Shown: positions 1 to 9,472 of the stretch, one piece after another
Numbering within the stretch: the first letter of the stretch is position 1
How the letters are laid out: each line of letters begins with the position of its first letter
Assembly (NCBI RefSeq): GCF_017104965.1
Contig: NZ_JAAGPR010000002.1
Coordinates: 372,001-436,000, forward strand
Source of the DNA: Paraburkholderia sp. Ac-20340
GTDB taxonomy: Bacteria; Pseudomonadota; Gammaproteobacteria; Burkholderiales; Burkholderiaceae
DNA length: 64,000 bases
Direction: 5' to 3'
Translations under genes and position numbers: made by a program
Notes under the pieces: model-generated
Database searches by the model: none
The model's input: the letters and a program-made list of their open reading frames with translations, nothing else
Told to the model about the DNA's origin: nothing

Positions 1-67
1 CGGCTTGCGACGCCTCGTCCGCGGGCGTGGGGTTCTGGCTCGTCGGGTTCTCTTGCGTGTTTTCCAT
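1..67 (-). CDS. grpE: GrpE nucleotide exchange factor, N-terminal fragment
   Basis: Only the first 22 codons are inside the window. The minus-strand frame opens MENTQENPTSQNPTPADEAS, a polar, disordered-looking start like that of betaproteobacterial GrpE. GrpE exchanges ADP for ATP on DnaK in the cytoplasm. Support comes from the sigma-32-type promoter about 110 bp upstream and from the neighbouring Hsp15, hemH and hrcA genes, an order I associate with grpE-dnaK-dnaJ in Burkholderia. The fragment is too short to show any domain, so the call rests mainly on context. Confidence 0.7.
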   Translation of the reverse strand, partial: MENTQENPTSQNPTPADEASQA

Positions 68-178
68 GTCGCTGAACGTCGTTGAATAGTAAAAAAGGGA
101 ACGAAGCGCGGACCATCTGGACCTGCTGCCCGCGGCACGTTGCGCCAGCGCGACAGATGCTTCGTACATTGCGACAGC

Positions 179-206
179 ACATGGGTGCCGGATCGCCTGT
201 TTCAAG
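179..206 (-). promoter_or_regulatory. sigma-32 heat-shock promoter of grpE
   Basis: On the minus strand a -35 element CTTGAAA (206 to 200) is followed, after 13 bases, by ACCCATGT (186 to 179). The RpoH consensus is CTTGAAA, 11-16 bases, CCCCATnT, so one base of the -10 differs. It points at the grpE start codon about 110 bases downstream. No CIRCE inverted repeat is present, so control of grpE here looks RpoH-based rather than HrcA-based. Confidence 0.7.
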
Positions 207-289
207 GGCTTCCCGGCGCTTTTTTAGACAAACATCAAAGCGCCGAAACTGCCCGTTACAACCATTACTGCAGCGCGGAAAAAATCGGA

Positions 290-318
290 TTGAGTGCGCC
301 GCGCGGCTGACCTACACT
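290..318 (+). promoter_or_regulatory. sigma-70-type promoter for small RNA or small ORF
   Basis: TTGAGT (290-295), a 17-base spacer and TACACT (313-318) give four matches of six to each consensus hexamer with ideal spacing. Transcription would start near 325, immediately before a long hairpin. Confidence 0.5.
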
Positions 319-324
319 CAGGAA

Positions 325-417
325 CAGGTGCTGCTCCAAGGGTGTTTACCCGGAGCTTTCAGCACCCCACCGAACCGGTCCGCACGCACCACAACGGGCC
401 ATCTGACTGGCCGTTTT
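325..417 (+). ncRNA. candidate small RNA or structured 5' leader
   Basis: About 93 nt lie between the promoter at 290-318 and a T-tract. Hairpin 1 (327-366) pairs GGTGCTG with CAGCACC and stacks CTCC/GGAG and GGGT/ACCC inside, capped by GTTT. Hairpin 2 (393-417) pairs AACGGGCCA with TGGCCGTT, with one bulged G, and ends in TTTT like a weak intrinsic terminator. It is either a free-standing small RNA or the leader of the 53-aa ORF starting at 441. I do not recognise a known family. The rest of the 68-440 gap holds only the grpE promoter region. Confidence 0.4.
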
Positions 418-440
418 GCAGCGATCCCTTGGGGAGTACC

Positions 441-602
441 GTGAAACTGACCTTTGCCATCTCGGTGGTCGCTCTGGTACTCATCGCCGGAACCACCACC
501 ATCTGCATGTCCGGCGCCGTGAACGACAACACCACGGAATACGGGAGCGCGCACGCAACCATGGAAGCGCTCTTCAATCCTCACGCGAAAGTTTGTCGAT
601 AG
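441..602 (+). CDS. small putative membrane or secreted protein, 53 aa
   Basis: The frame starts at GTG 441 with GGGGAG four bases upstream (431-436) and ends at TAG 602. Residues 3-23 are strongly hydrophobic (LTFAISVVALVLIAGTTTIC), so it would be a signal peptide or a single membrane segment, followed by a polar tail of about 30 residues. The cysteine at 22 is preceded by TTI, which is a poor lipobox. The last 29 bases overlap the 3' end of hslR on the opposite strand. I recognise no family. Promoter, leader structure and Shine-Dalgarno all point the right way, but expression is unproven. Confidence 0.4.
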   Translation: MKLTFAISVVALVLIAGTTTICMSGAVNDNTTEYGSAHATMEALFNPHAKVCR

Positions 603-981
603 TGCGCCGGTCGCGCTTGGTCGGCCTGCCGTGCAACGCGGAGGCCGGCTCGCGAAAGATCCTGCGCCTCTCCTGTTCGGCCGCGCGCCTCGTGCGGCCT
701 TCCTCTGTTTCCGCATAAAGCGACTGCGCGATGCTCGCCGGGCCGCGGACGTCGCAGATTCCCAGCACATCCACTTCCCAACGCACGTGATCGATCTCGA
801 TTTCGACACGATCGCCCACGCGCACGTCCTTCGACGCCTTCACGGCTTCGCCGCCAATTCGCACATGGCCCTTGCCGACGGCATCCGTCGCCAGCGAGCG
901 CGTCTTGAAAAAGCGCGCCGCCCACAGCCATTTGTCGATGCGCAGACGCGCGCCGGGTTCGGTGGAAATCTTGTAGTTCAT
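574..981 (-). CDS. hslR: Hsp15-like S4-domain RNA-binding protein
   Basis: A 135-aa protein whose N-terminal half is an S4 domain: residues from about 12 read ARLRIDKWLWAARFFKTR, followed by GHVRIGGEAVKASKDVRVGD, the alpha-L RNA-binding fold. The C-terminal tail is rich in Arg and Glu. E. coli Hsp15 (HslR, 133 aa) binds dissociated 50S subunits that still carry a nascent chain and helps recycle them after heat shock. The length matches. The start ATG 981 fits the family N-terminus; the longer upstream frame runs back into hemH. It lies 53 bp after hemH in the same direction and upstream of grpE, consistent with a heat-shock neighbourhood. Confidence 0.88.
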   Translation of the reverse strand: MNYKISTEPGARLRIDKWLWAARFFKTRSLATDAVGKGHVRIGGEAVKASKDVRVGDRVEIEIDHVRWEVDVLGICDVRGPASIAQSLYAETEEGRTRRAAEQERRRIFREPASALHGRPTKRDRRTIDKLSRED

Positions 982-1034
982 ACGTGACGCTCTGCTGACA
1001 ATCCTCGTGCTGGACCCGGTGTCTTGCGACTCGA

Positions 1035-2102
1035 TCAGGCCGCCGCGCCCGCATGCGCCGGCGCTTGAACCGGCCAGCCTTGCAGGTTCTGCGCAACGAT
1101 CTCTCCCAGCGCGGAAATCCACGCGGGCGAGTTGTTCAGGCACGGAATCCGATGGAATTCCTTGCCGCCGCCGTGCAAGAATTCGTCGCGCACTTCCATG
1201 CCGATTTCCTCGATGGTTTCGAGGCAATCGGCCGTAAAACCGGGACAAAACACGTCGGCGCGACGCACGCCGCCCTGCCCCAATTCCTTGAGCGTGGGCG
1301 CCGTGTAGGGCTGCAGCCATTGCGCCTTGCCGAAGCGCGACTGGAACGTCACGCGGCACTCGACCGTCGAGAGACCCAGCGCATGCATGAGCAGCGAAGC
1401 GGTCTGCTGGCATTGGTCGTGATACGGATCGCCGAGATCGAGCGTGCGGCTCGGCACGCCATGAAAGCTCAGCACGAGGCGGTCGCCGGACGCGAAATCG
1501 GGCCGGCCATGCGCCTGCCAGTACTGCTGCACCTGAGCCGCCAGCGCGCCGATATAGGCCGGATGGTCGTGATACGCGCGCACCGTGCGGATTTCCGGCT
1601 GGTTGCGCATACGCCGCAGTGCAGCAAAAGCAGCGTCGAAAGCGGTGGCCGTGGTCGACGCCGAATACTGCGGATACATCGGCACGAGCAGGATGCGCTC
1701 GGCGCCCGCGAGCTTGAGCTGATTGAGCATCGCGGGGATGTCGGGCGTGCCGTAGCGCATCGCGTAATCGACGAGCACGGTGTAATCGTTGATGTGCAAC
1801 AGATGGCGCAGGCCGTCGGTCTGCTTTTGCGTGTGCACGCGCAGCGGCGAGCCTTCGGGCGTCCAGACCGCCGCATATTTCTTCGCCGACGAACGGCCGC
1901 GCAGCGGCAGAATCAGCGCGCGCAGGATCACCTGCCAGATGGGCGCAGGAATCTCGACCACGCGCGGATCGGACAGAAACTGCGCGAGATAGCGGCGCAC
2001 GGCGCGCGGCGTGGGCGCGTCAGGCGTGCCCAGATTGATCAGCAGCACCGCGACACGATGCGCAACAGCGGACTGCAGGGGCCGCTCCAGGTCGAAACGC
2101 AT
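1035..2102 (-). CDS. hemH: ferrochelatase
   Basis: A 355-aa protein that inserts ferrous iron into protoporphyrin IX, the last step of haem synthesis. The N-terminus has [16 protein letters not shown]. The catalytic His is in [11 protein letters not shown] (His about 214), and the C-terminal signature [17 protein letters not shown] carries the acidic residues that line the metal path. Length is normal for bacterial HemH. A TATAAT -10 box lies 53 bp upstream on the same strand. It is followed by hslR, probably co-transcribed. Confidence 0.97.
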   Translation of the reverse strand: MRFDLERPLQSAVAHRVAVLLINLGTPDAPTPRAVRRYLAQFLSDPRVVEIPAPIWQVILRALILPLRGRSSAKKYAAVWTPEGSPLRVHTQKQTDGLRHLLHINDYTVLVDYAMRYGTPDIPAMLNQLKLAGAERILLVPMYPQYSASTTATAFDAAFAALRRMRNQPEIRTVRAYHDHPAYIGALAAQVQQYWQAHGRPDFASGDRLVLSFHGVPSRTLDLGDPYHDQCQQTASLLMHALGLSTVECRVTFQSRFGKAQWLQPYTAPTLKELGQGGVRRADVFCPGFTADCLETIEEIGMEVRDEFLHGGGKEFHRIPCLNNSPAWISALGEIVAQNLQGWPVQAPAHAGAAA

Positions 2103-2154
2103 AGGCGATCAGAGACGCCACGCGCGGGGCGCGGCAACGGTTGCACAAGTGCGC

Positions 2155-2160
2155 ATTATA
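2155..2160 (-). promoter_or_regulatory. hemH -10 box
   Basis: A perfect TATAAT on the minus strand (2160 to 2155) sits 53 bp upstream of the hemH start. No good -35 hexamer is visible at 16-18 bp. The strand and position fit a hemH-hslR promoter. Confidence 0.4.
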
Positions 2161-2316
2161 GCGGGCACGCCGATGGCCAACTGAGCGCGCTTCCAGCGCT
2201 AACCCGCACGCTGGCCATTCGGCCAATGGCGCGGCGCGCCGCTTCGGGCGATCATGCTGGCAGGCGATGATGAAAAACGCGACGGCAAACCGGGAAGCGA
2301 CAGGAGCGCGGGTATG

Positions 2317-3336
2317 TCAGTTCTGGCTAAGCGTGAGCGAAAGCAGCCGCGCGGTGATATCCACAATCGGAATCACGCGGTTGTAGGCCATGCGCGTCGG
2401 CCCGATCACGCCCAGCGTGCCGACGATCTTGCCGTTGACTTCGTAAGGCGCGGTCACCACGCTCATTTCCTCGATCGGCACGAGTTGGGATTCGCCGCCG
2501 ATGAAGATCTGCACGCCTTGCGCGTGGCTGGACACGTCCAGCAGTTGCAGCAGGCTGGTTTTCTGGTCGAACACGTCGAACAGCTTGCGCAGGCGCGCCA
2601 TGTCCGACGAAAGATCGGCCACTTCGAGCAGGTTGCGCTCGCCGGAGATCAGCACGGTCTCGCCGGTATCGGTGTCCTCGGTGCTGGCGGTCACGGCCGC
2701 GTGCATGAGGGTGGTCATGTCGCCGCGCAGGGCGTCGATTTCCTCGCGCAGGCGGCGGCGCACATCGTCGAAGGAGAGGCCCGCGAAATGCGCGTTGATG
2801 TAATTCGAAGCTTCGATCAGCTCGGAAGGCGTGAAGTCGCGCTGCGTCGCCATGATGCGGTTCTGCACGTCGCCTTCGGGCGTGACGATGATCAGCAGGA
2901 TGCGCTTGTCCGACAGGCGCATGAACTCGATCTGCTTGAACACGTGGCTGCGGCGCGGCGTGAGCACCACGCCCGCGAACTGCGAAAGGTTCGACAGCAC
3001 GCTGGCCGCCGCCGCCACCACCTTCTGCGGCTCGCCGGGGCGCAGCGTGGTCTTGACCGCGCGCGTGAGGGCGTCTTCGTCGGCCGAGGGCTCGACGGTG
3101 AGCATGGTGTCGACGAACAGACGATAGCCGCGCGGCGTAGGCACGCGCCCGGCCGAGGTGTGCGGGCTGGAAACGAGTCCCAGCTCCTCCAGGTCCGACA
3201 TCACGTTGCGGATCGTCGCCGGGCTCAGTTCGAGGCCGGAGAATCGCGACAGCGTGCGCGAGCCAACCGGCTGACCTTCGGCGATATATCGCTCGATCAG
3301 CGTTTTGAGGAGGGTTTGTGCGCGGGGATCTAGCAT
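2317..3336 (-). CDS. hrcA: heat-inducible transcription repressor HrcA
   Basis: A 339-aa DNA-binding repressor of heat-shock genes that normally recognises the CIRCE operator. The N-terminal winged helix begins [20 protein letters not shown] and contains PVGSRTLSR and [16 protein letters not shown], followed by the HTSAGRVPT stretch typical of HrcA. The rest is a GAF-like dimerisation core. It is divergent from nadK. A TAGAAT -10-like box (3350 to 3345) ends only nine bases before the ATG, which would give a very short or leaderless mRNA. No CIRCE repeat was seen at hrcA or at grpE in this window, so its targets (groESL usually) lie elsewhere. Confidence 0.97.
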   Translation of the reverse strand: MLDPRAQTLLKTLIERYIAEGQPVGSRTLSRFSGLELSPATIRNVMSDLEELGLVSSPHTSAGRVPTPRGYRLFVDTMLTVEPSADEDALTRAVKTTLRPGEPQKVVAAAASVLSNLSQFAGVVLTPRRSHVFKQIEFMRLSDKRILLIIVTPEGDVQNRIMATQRDFTPSELIEASNYINAHFAGLSFDDVRRRLREEIDALRGDMTTLMHAAVTASTEDTDTGETVLISGERNLLEVADLSSDMARLRKLFDVFDQKTSLLQLLDVSSHAQGVQIFIGGESQLVPIEEMSVVTAPYEVNGKIVGTLGVIGPTRMAYNRVIPIVDITARLLSLTLSQN

Positions 3337-3602
3337 GACTGAAAATTCTAGCCTAATGCCGGGTTGGCGGCGAGTCGGGGGTGCACGCCCTCACGTGCAA
3401 GACGGCGCCGGATGGGGCGCGCGCAGGCTTTTGCAGGAGCGATGCGGTGCGCTTCGCCGTCATCCGCGGGTCATGCGGATGTCAACGCCGTGTCACCGCG
3501 TTATGCGCAGCGCGCCTGAAAATCAGCCGCCGGCCCGCCCCGGTTGGGCGGGAGCGCGGTTCCCAGGTTCTTTTCATGCACTGACTATGGTGTAATGCCG
3601 GC

Positions 3603-4523
3603 ATGCAGATCCAGAAGATCCAGAGCCAGTTCAAAACGGTTGCGCTCGTTGGGCGCAGCAATACGCAAGGCATCGGCGAGCCGCTGACGGCGCTCGCCCA
3701 GACCATCTCGCAGCGCGGCTTCGAAGTTGTGTTCGAAGCGCAGACCGCCCAGGAGATCGGCGTCGCAGGCTATCCCGCGTTGCAGATCGCCGAAATCGGC
3801 GCGCGCGCGGATGTCGCCGTGGTGCTCGGCGGCGACGGCACGATGCTCGGCATCGGCCGCCAGCTCGCGCCCTACCGCACGCCGCTGATCGGCATCAACC
3901 ACGGGCGGCTGGGCTTTATCACCGACATCCCGTTCTCCGACATGCAGGAAGTCGTGCCGCAACTGCTCGCGGGCAGCTTCGAGCGCGAGGAGCGTTCGCT
4001 GCTCGAATCGCGCATCATGCGTGACGGCGACCCGATCTACCACGCGCTCGCCTTCAACGACGTGGTCGTGAACCGCAGCGGCTTTTCGGGCATGGCGGAA
4101 CTGCGCGTGCATGTGGACGGCCGTTTCATGTACAACCAGCGCTCGGACGGCCTGATCGTCGCCACGCCCACGGGCTCGACGGCCTATGCGCTGTCGTCGC
4201 AGGGGCCGATCCTGCATCCGCAACTGCAAGGCATCGTGCTCGTGCCGATCGCGCCGCATGCGCTCTCGAACCGCCCGATCGTGCTGCCCGACGACTGCAA
4301 GGTGAGCATCCAGATCGTCGCGGGCCGCGACGTCAACGTGAACTTCGACATGCAGTCGTTCACGGCCGTCGAACTCAACGACGTGATCGAAGTGCGCCGC
4401 TCGCGCCATACCGTGCCCTTCCTGCATCCGGTCGGCTACAGCTATTACCGGACGCTGCGTCAGAAACTGCACTGGAACGAGCCGCCCGCACTGCAGAATC
4501 TGTCGAGCGAGCCGCAGGACTGA
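3603..4523 (+). CDS. nadK: NAD kinase
   Basis: A 306-aa cytoplasmic enzyme that phosphorylates NAD to NADP using ATP. The diagnostic GGDGT motif is at residues 76-80 with NHGRLGF just after, and the conserved [17 protein letters not shown] loop begins near 188. Length is typical. The ATG at 3603 lies seven bases after a TGTAAT -10-like box (3591-3596), so the mRNA may be leaderless. It is divergent from hrcA and followed by recN in the same direction, as in many proteobacteria. Confidence 0.97.
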   Translation: MQIQKIQSQFKTVALVGRSNTQGIGEPLTALAQTISQRGFEVVFEAQTAQEIGVAGYPALQIAEIGARADVAVVLGGDGTMLGIGRQLAPYRTPLIGINHGRLGFITDIPFSDMQEVVPQLLAGSFEREERSLLESRIMRDGDPIYHALAFNDVVVNRSGFSGMAELRVHVDGRFMYNQRSDGLIVATPTGSTAYALSSQGPILHPQLQGIVLVPIAPHALSNRPIVLPDDCKVSIQIVAGRDVNVNFDMQSFTAVELNDVIEVRRSRHTVPFLHPVGYSYYRTLRQKLHWNEPPALQNLSSEPQD

Positions 4524-4647
4524 CGCACTCCCCGATTCGCGGATCGCGCGCCGGGCCGTAGTGCGTATGACGGCGAACCGTGCGCGCAGCCGCGATCAAC
4601 CAGAACATCGAACCGGCGCCATCGCCATCCGCCAGATTCAAGACGCC

Positions 4648-6330
4648 ATGCTCCGTCATCTCTCGATTCGCGACTTCGTGATCGTCGCCGCGCTCGACCT
4701 CGAATTCGACAGCGGCTTCACCGTGTTTTCCGGCGAAACCGGCGCGGGCAAGTCGATTCTTATCGACGCCCTGGCGCTCGCGCTCGGTGCGCGCGCCGAT
4801 GCTGGCGTCGTGCGCACGGGCGAGAGCCGCGCCGACATCACCGCCGAATTCGACGCGCCGCCGCACGTGGCGGCCTGGCTCGACGAGCAGGCGCTCGCCA
4901 ACAGCGATGGCGAAAACGGCGTGATCCTGCGCCGCGTGGTCGACAGCAACGGCCGCTCGCGCGCTTTCATCAACGGCACGCCGGCCACGCTCGCGCAACT
5001 GCGCGACATCGGCGAACGGCTGGTCGATATTCACGGCCAGCACGCGCACCAGTTGTTGATGCGCCCGGACTCGCAGCGCGAACTGTTCGACACGCACGCG
5101 GGCCTGACCGAACTGGCTGCGCGCGTGACGCGCGTCTGGCGCGATGCCCGCGACGCGCGCTACGCGGTGCAAACTGCCCAGTCGCGCGACCGCGAGCTGC
5201 AACTCGAACGCGAACGCCTCGCCTGGCAACTGGCCGAGCTGGACAAACTTTCGCCGCAGCCCGGCGAATGGGAAGAAGTGAGCGCGGAGCACACGCGCCT
5301 GTCGAATTCGGCGAATCTGATCGAGGGCGTGCAAGGCGCGCTGGTGGCGTTGTCGGAATCGGACGAAGCGATGATTTCGCAGTTGAATTCGATCGTCTCG
5401 AAGCTGCGCGATCTGGCCGAAGTCGATGGCGCGCTCGGCGACGCGCTCGCCGCACTCGAACCGGCCACGATCCAGCTTCAGGAAGCGGCCTACTCGCTCT
5501 CGCATTACGCGCAGCGGCTCGAACTCGATCCGAACCGGCTCGCACAAGTCGAAAAGCGCCTCGACGCGCTGCATTCGGCATCGCGCAAATTCCGTTTGCA
5601 GCCGGAAGCGCTGCCCACCGAACATGCCTCGCGCCGCCAGCAACTGGCGCTGCTCGACGCCGCATCGGATCTCGACGCCTTGCGCGCAGCCGCCGATAAG
5701 GCCAACGAAGCCTATCTCGTCGAAGCACGCAAGCTGTCCAAGGCGCGTGCCGGCGCCGCACAGGCGCTCGGCGCGGCGGTCACGCAAGGCATGCAGGAAT
5801 TGTCGATGGCGGGCGGCAGCTTCGAAGTCGCGCTGGTGCCGCTCGGCGGCAATAGCGGCAACGGCGAACCGGTCGGCGGCGCGCACGGTCTGGAGCAGAT
5901 CGAGTTCCGCGTCGCGGGCCACGCGGGCGTGCCGCTGCGCCCGCTCGCGAAGATCGCCTCGGGCGGCGAACTCGCGCGGATCAGCCTTGCGCTCGCCGTG
6001 ATCGCGAGCGCCGCGAGCCCCACGCCCACGCTGATCTTCGACGAAGTGGATACGGGCATTGGCGGCGGCGTCGCCGAAGTGGTCGGGCGTCTGCTGCATC
6101 AACTCGGGCAGGCGCGCCAGGTGCTGTGCGTCACGCACTTGCCGCAGGTGGCCGCGCGCGGCGATCAGCACTTCCAGGTGGCGAAAGCCGGCGACGGCAA
6201 TGGCGGCACGGTGTCGGCGGTCACGCCGCTCGATAAAACCGGCCGCGTCGAGGAAGTCGCCCGCATGCTCGGCGGGCTGGAAATCACCGCCACCACGCGG
6301 CGGCATGCGAAGGAGATGCTGGCGGCTTGA
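4648..6330 (+). CDS. recN: DNA repair protein RecN
   Basis: A 560-aa SMC-like ATPase acting in double-strand break repair. The protein starts MLRHLSIRDFVIVAALDLEF, aligning with E. coli RecN, and has Walker A GETGAGKS at residues 29-36. A long coiled-coil middle is rich in Leu, Glu, Arg and Ala. The C-terminal ABC signature lies around GGELARISLA, followed by Walker B LIFDEVDTGIGGG. The in-frame GTG at 4561 would add 29 unconserved residues, so ATG 4648 is preferred. Start is 124 bp after nadK; probably one operon. Confidence 0.96.
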   Translation: MLRHLSIRDFVIVAALDLEFDSGFTVFSGETGAGKSILIDALALALGARADAGVVRTGESRADITAEFDAPPHVAAWLDEQALANSDGENGVILRRVVDSNGRSRAFINGTPATLAQLRDIGERLVDIHGQHAHQLLMRPDSQRELFDTHAGLTELAARVTRVWRDARDARYAVQTAQSRDRELQLERERLAWQLAELDKLSPQPGEWEEVSAEHTRLSNSANLIEGVQGALVALSESDEAMISQLNSIVSKLRDLAEVDGALGDALAALEPATIQLQEAAYSLSHYAQRLELDPNRLAQVEKRLDALHSASRKFRLQPEALPTEHASRRQQLALLDAASDLDALRAAADKANEAYLVEARKLSKARAGAAQALGAAVTQGMQELSMAGGSFEVALVPLGGNSGNGEPVGGAHGLEQIEFRVAGHAGVPLRPLAKIASGGELARISLALAVIASAASPTPTLIFDEVDTGIGGGVAEVVGRLLHQLGQARQVLCVTHLPQVAARGDQHFQVAKAGDGNGGTVSAVTPLDKTGRVEEVARMLGGLEITATTRRHAKEMLAA

Positions 6331-6352
6331 GGTTCAGCGTCCGCCAACGCCC

Positions 6353-9187
6353 TCACTCCCCGCCCCGCTCCCCGAACACCCGCTTCCACAGCGCCAGCAC
6401 GACTTCGCGCTCGCGCTCCACGCGCGCCGGGTCGACGCGCGCGGTCTCCATGCCGTCGAGCCGCAGTTGATGCTGCAGCTTCCGGTACAGCCGGTACGCC
6501 GCGCCGATCGTATCGGCTTCTTCCTCGCTCATCAGCCCGAAGCGCGACACTTCGCGCACCAGCGCGATATTGCCGGTGTTGCGGATCAGCTCCGGGTCCT
6601 GCGCCGCGTGCAGCAGCACCCAATACTGCACCGTGAACTCGATATCGACCATGCCGCCGCGATCGTGCTTGAGATCGAATAGCGCCGTGCGATTCGGATG
6701 CCCCTCCTGCACGCGCTGACGCATCTCGACGATCTCCTGCGCAAGCGGCGCCGCATCGCGCGGCGTCGTCAGCACCTGCACGCGAATCGCCTCGAAGGCA
6801 TTGCCGATGGCCGCATCGCCCGCCGAAAAGCGCGCGCGCGTCAGCGCCTGATGCTCCCAGACCCACGCCGTATTGGCCGCATCGCCTTCGCGCAACTGAT
6901 AGCGGCGGAACGAGCCGAGATCGGTCACGAGCAGGCCCGATTCGCCATTGGGCCGCAGCCGCAGATCGATGTCGAACAGCGTGCCCGCGCCCGTCGCCGT
7001 GGTCAGCCAGGTGATCAGGCGGCGCGCGAAGGCCGCGTAGATTTCGGCGGCGCGATCGTCCTCGTCGTCGTAGAGGAAGATGATGTCGAGGTCCGACGCG
7101 TAGCCCAGTTCCTTGCCGCCCAGCTTGCCGTAGGCGATCGCCGCAAAGCGCGGCACGTCGCGATGGCGCTTCGAGAACTGCTTCCAGACGGTTTCGATGG
7201 TGACGTCGAGCACCGCATCGGCGAGTTCGGAAAGCCGGTCGCTCACGTGTTCGACCGACAGCCGCCCGGCCAGGTCGTTGAGCAGAATGCGGAACACTTC
7301 GGCCTGGTGCGCGTGACGCAGCAGGTCCATCTGCTGCTCGACATCGGCGGCGGCACTCATGCGCGCACGCAGCAGACGCGAGAACTCGGGCCAGTCGAAC
7401 GGCGAGGAAATCGCTTCGTCGTCGAGCAGTTCGTCGAGCAGTTGCGGATGGCGGATCAGATAGCCCGCCGCCCAGCGCGACGCGCCCAGCACCTTGAGCA
7501 CGCGGTTGAGCGCGTCCGGGTATTCGGTCAGCAGCGCGAGATAGGCGCCGCGCCGGATCACCGCTTCGAGCAGGTCGAACATGCGCGCGAGCGTGTCGCC
7601 GCGCCGCTCGCGCGGCTCCAGCGTGCGCGCGGCTTCGAGCGCGCGTTTGGCGACGCTGTCGAAGCGCTCGCGGCTCTTTTCCGGCAAACCGGTGTAACGC
7701 GACGATTGCCACAAGCCGCGCAAACGCGCGAGCAGCGGCGCCGGATCGTCGATGCCGAGTTCGGCGAGGCGCGCGAGCAGGTCGCCGTCCGCGCTTTCTT
7801 CGGCCAGCGCGCCGCTCCAGACCCACGCGGCCGCGCCGTCGTCGGGCGCGCCGCAGCCGCTTTCGCCGCCCACCTTGTCGGAAAAGATCTGGTCGAACTG
7901 CTGCTCGACCTTCTCGCGATGCGCTTCGAGCGCCACCATCAGCGCGGCGTAATCGGCGTAACCCATGGTCTGCGCGAGCGCCGCACGCTCGGTTTCGTCG
8001 ACGGGCATGGCGTGCGTCTGCGCGTCGTCGCGATATTGCAGACGGTGTTCGAGTTCGCGCAGGAAGTTGTAGGCAAGCGTCAGGTCGTGGCAGACCTCGG
8101 GCGCAATCAGGCCGCGCGCGGCCGCGTAGCCAAGCACGGCGAGCGTCGGGCGCACCCGGAAGCCCGCGTCCTGGCCGCCGCGAATCAGCTGGAACACCTG
8201 GGCGCTGAATTCGATTTCGCGGATGCCGCCGCGCCCGAGCTTGATGTCGTCGGCTTTATCGGGGCGCATCATGGCGCGGCGCTGCGCTTCCTGACGAATC
8301 TGCAGATGCAGCGAGCGGATCGCGCTGATCACGCCAAAATCCAGATAACGCCGATAAACGAAGGGCTTCACCAGCGAATCGAGTTGCGTGGCGAGGCGCA
8401 GGGCGCTCTCGCTCTCGCGCTCGGAAACGAGGCGGCCCTTGATCCACGCGTAGCGCTCCCACTCGCGGCCCTGCACGTAGAAATATTCTTCGAGCATGCC
8501 GAGGCTGCACACGAGCGGCCCGGAATCGCCGTTCGGCCGCAGGCGCATATCCACGCGGAACACGAAGCCGTCCGCCGTCACATCCGAAAGCGCGCCGATC
8601 AGCCGCTTGCCCACGCGCGTGAAAAAATCCTGGGTGGCGATGGGCGAACGCTGGCCGCCGGTGGTTTCGCCATCGTCTTCGTAGACGAAGATCAGGTCGA
8701 TATCCGAGGACACATTGAGCTCGCGCCCGCCGAGCTTGCCCATGCCGACCACGCCCAGCGTCAGGCGCTCGCCGTTGGGGCCGTGCGGTTCGCCGAACAG
8801 CGTTTCGAGGTCGGCGCTCACGACTGCCAGCGCACGCTGGATCGCCACTTCGGCCAGGTCGGTCATGGTGCCGGTGACTTCGGCGACATCGGCGTTGCGG
8901 GCGAGATCGCGCTCCATCACCGCGCAGATGACTTCGGCGCGCAACTGGCGCAGCGCTTTTTTCAGTTGCTCGTCGGTCAGCGGGGGAACCGTGGCGGGAA
9001 CAGCGGCGGCACCGGCGGGCGTGCCGCTTGCTTGCAGACACAAGGCGTCGAGCCGCGCGACGATGCGCTCGCGCGTGATGGGCGATGTGGCCAGCGCGGC
9101 GACTTCGTGCGCGAGGTCGGCACGGGCGGCGTAGACGCGCGCTGCATAGCGCGAATAACTGGAACTCAGGAGAGGAATGTCAGTCAT
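6353..9187 (-). CDS. glnE: bifunctional glutamine synthetase adenylyltransferase/deadenylase
   Basis: A 944-aa protein that adds and removes AMP on glutamine synthetase in response to PII signalling. Two nucleotidyltransferase domains are visible. The N-terminal one has GMGKLGGRELNVSSDIDLIF, assigned to adenylyl removal in the family. The C-terminal one has AYGKLGGKELGYASDLDIIF with LRLRPNGESG downstream, assigned to adenylyl transfer. Each keeps the paired Asp residues (DIDLIF, DLDIIF). Length matches E. coli GlnE (946 aa). It converges on recN with only 22 bp between the stop codons and is divergent from yhdP. Confidence 0.97.
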   Translation of the reverse strand: MTDIPLLSSSYSRYAARVYAARADLAHEVAALATSPITRERIVARLDALCLQASGTPAGAAAVPATVPPLTDEQLKKALRQLRAEVICAVMERDLARNADVAEVTGTMTDLAEVAIQRALAVVSADLETLFGEPHGPNGERLTLGVVGMGKLGGRELNVSSDIDLIFVYEDDGETTGGQRSPIATQDFFTRVGKRLIGALSDVTADGFVFRVDMRLRPNGDSGPLVCSLGMLEEYFYVQGREWERYAWIKGRLVSERESESALRLATQLDSLVKPFVYRRYLDFGVISAIRSLHLQIRQEAQRRAMMRPDKADDIKLGRGGIREIEFSAQVFQLIRGGQDAGFRVRPTLAVLGYAAARGLIAPEVCHDLTLAYNFLRELEHRLQYRDDAQTHAMPVDETERAALAQTMGYADYAALMVALEAHREKVEQQFDQIFSDKVGGESGCGAPDDGAAAWVWSGALAEESADGDLLARLAELGIDDPAPLLARLRGLWQSSRYTGLPEKSRERFDSVAKRALEAARTLEPRERRGDTLARMFDLLEAVIRRGAYLALLTEYPDALNRVLKVLGASRWAAGYLIRHPQLLDELLDDEAISSPFDWPEFSRLLRARMSAAADVEQQMDLLRHAHQAEVFRILLNDLAGRLSVEHVSDRLSELADAVLDVTIETVWKQFSKRHRDVPRFAAIAYGKLGGKELGYASDLDIIFLYDDEDDRAAEIYAAFARRLITWLTTATGAGTLFDIDLRLRPNGESGLLVTDLGSFRRYQLREGDAANTAWVWEHQALTRARFSAGDAAIGNAFEAIRVQVLTTPRDAAPLAQEIVEMRQRVQEGHPNRTALFDLKHDRGGMVDIEFTVQYWVLLHAAQDPELIRNTGNIALVREVSRFGLMSEEEADTIGAAYRLYRKLQHQLRLDGMETARVDPARVEREREVVLALWKRVFGERGGE

Positions 9188-9472
9188 GAAGGCTCTGGCT
9201 CGGCTGATTCGACTAATAATGTTGCGTGTAGCGCGGAGAGTGGATGACGAGGAAGGGCGATGGCGGGCAAGTCACGCGACGGCGGCCTGCGCTGATGGAT
9301 TCGACGCGCCGGGCTAAATATCGCCGGTCGCAACGCAAAATTTCCGTGCCCGAAATGCCGCTCGCCGCTCTGCCGCTTACCATTCCGGCTTCCCCGGATG
9401 GCCGGTCCCACGGCCCTGTGTGATACATTTCGTCGTCAGAACGCAACGCTACCATACCCCACCCGCCGCAGC

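Noticed and set aside
68..440. CIRCE operator near grpE or hrcA
   Set aside because: A gagtgc hexamer at 292-297 resembles half of CIRCE, but no partner TTAGCACTC is present at the right spacing.
6698..9247. Plus-strand open frame of about 850 codons
   Set aside because: Antisense to glnE, whose two catalytic domains are unambiguous.
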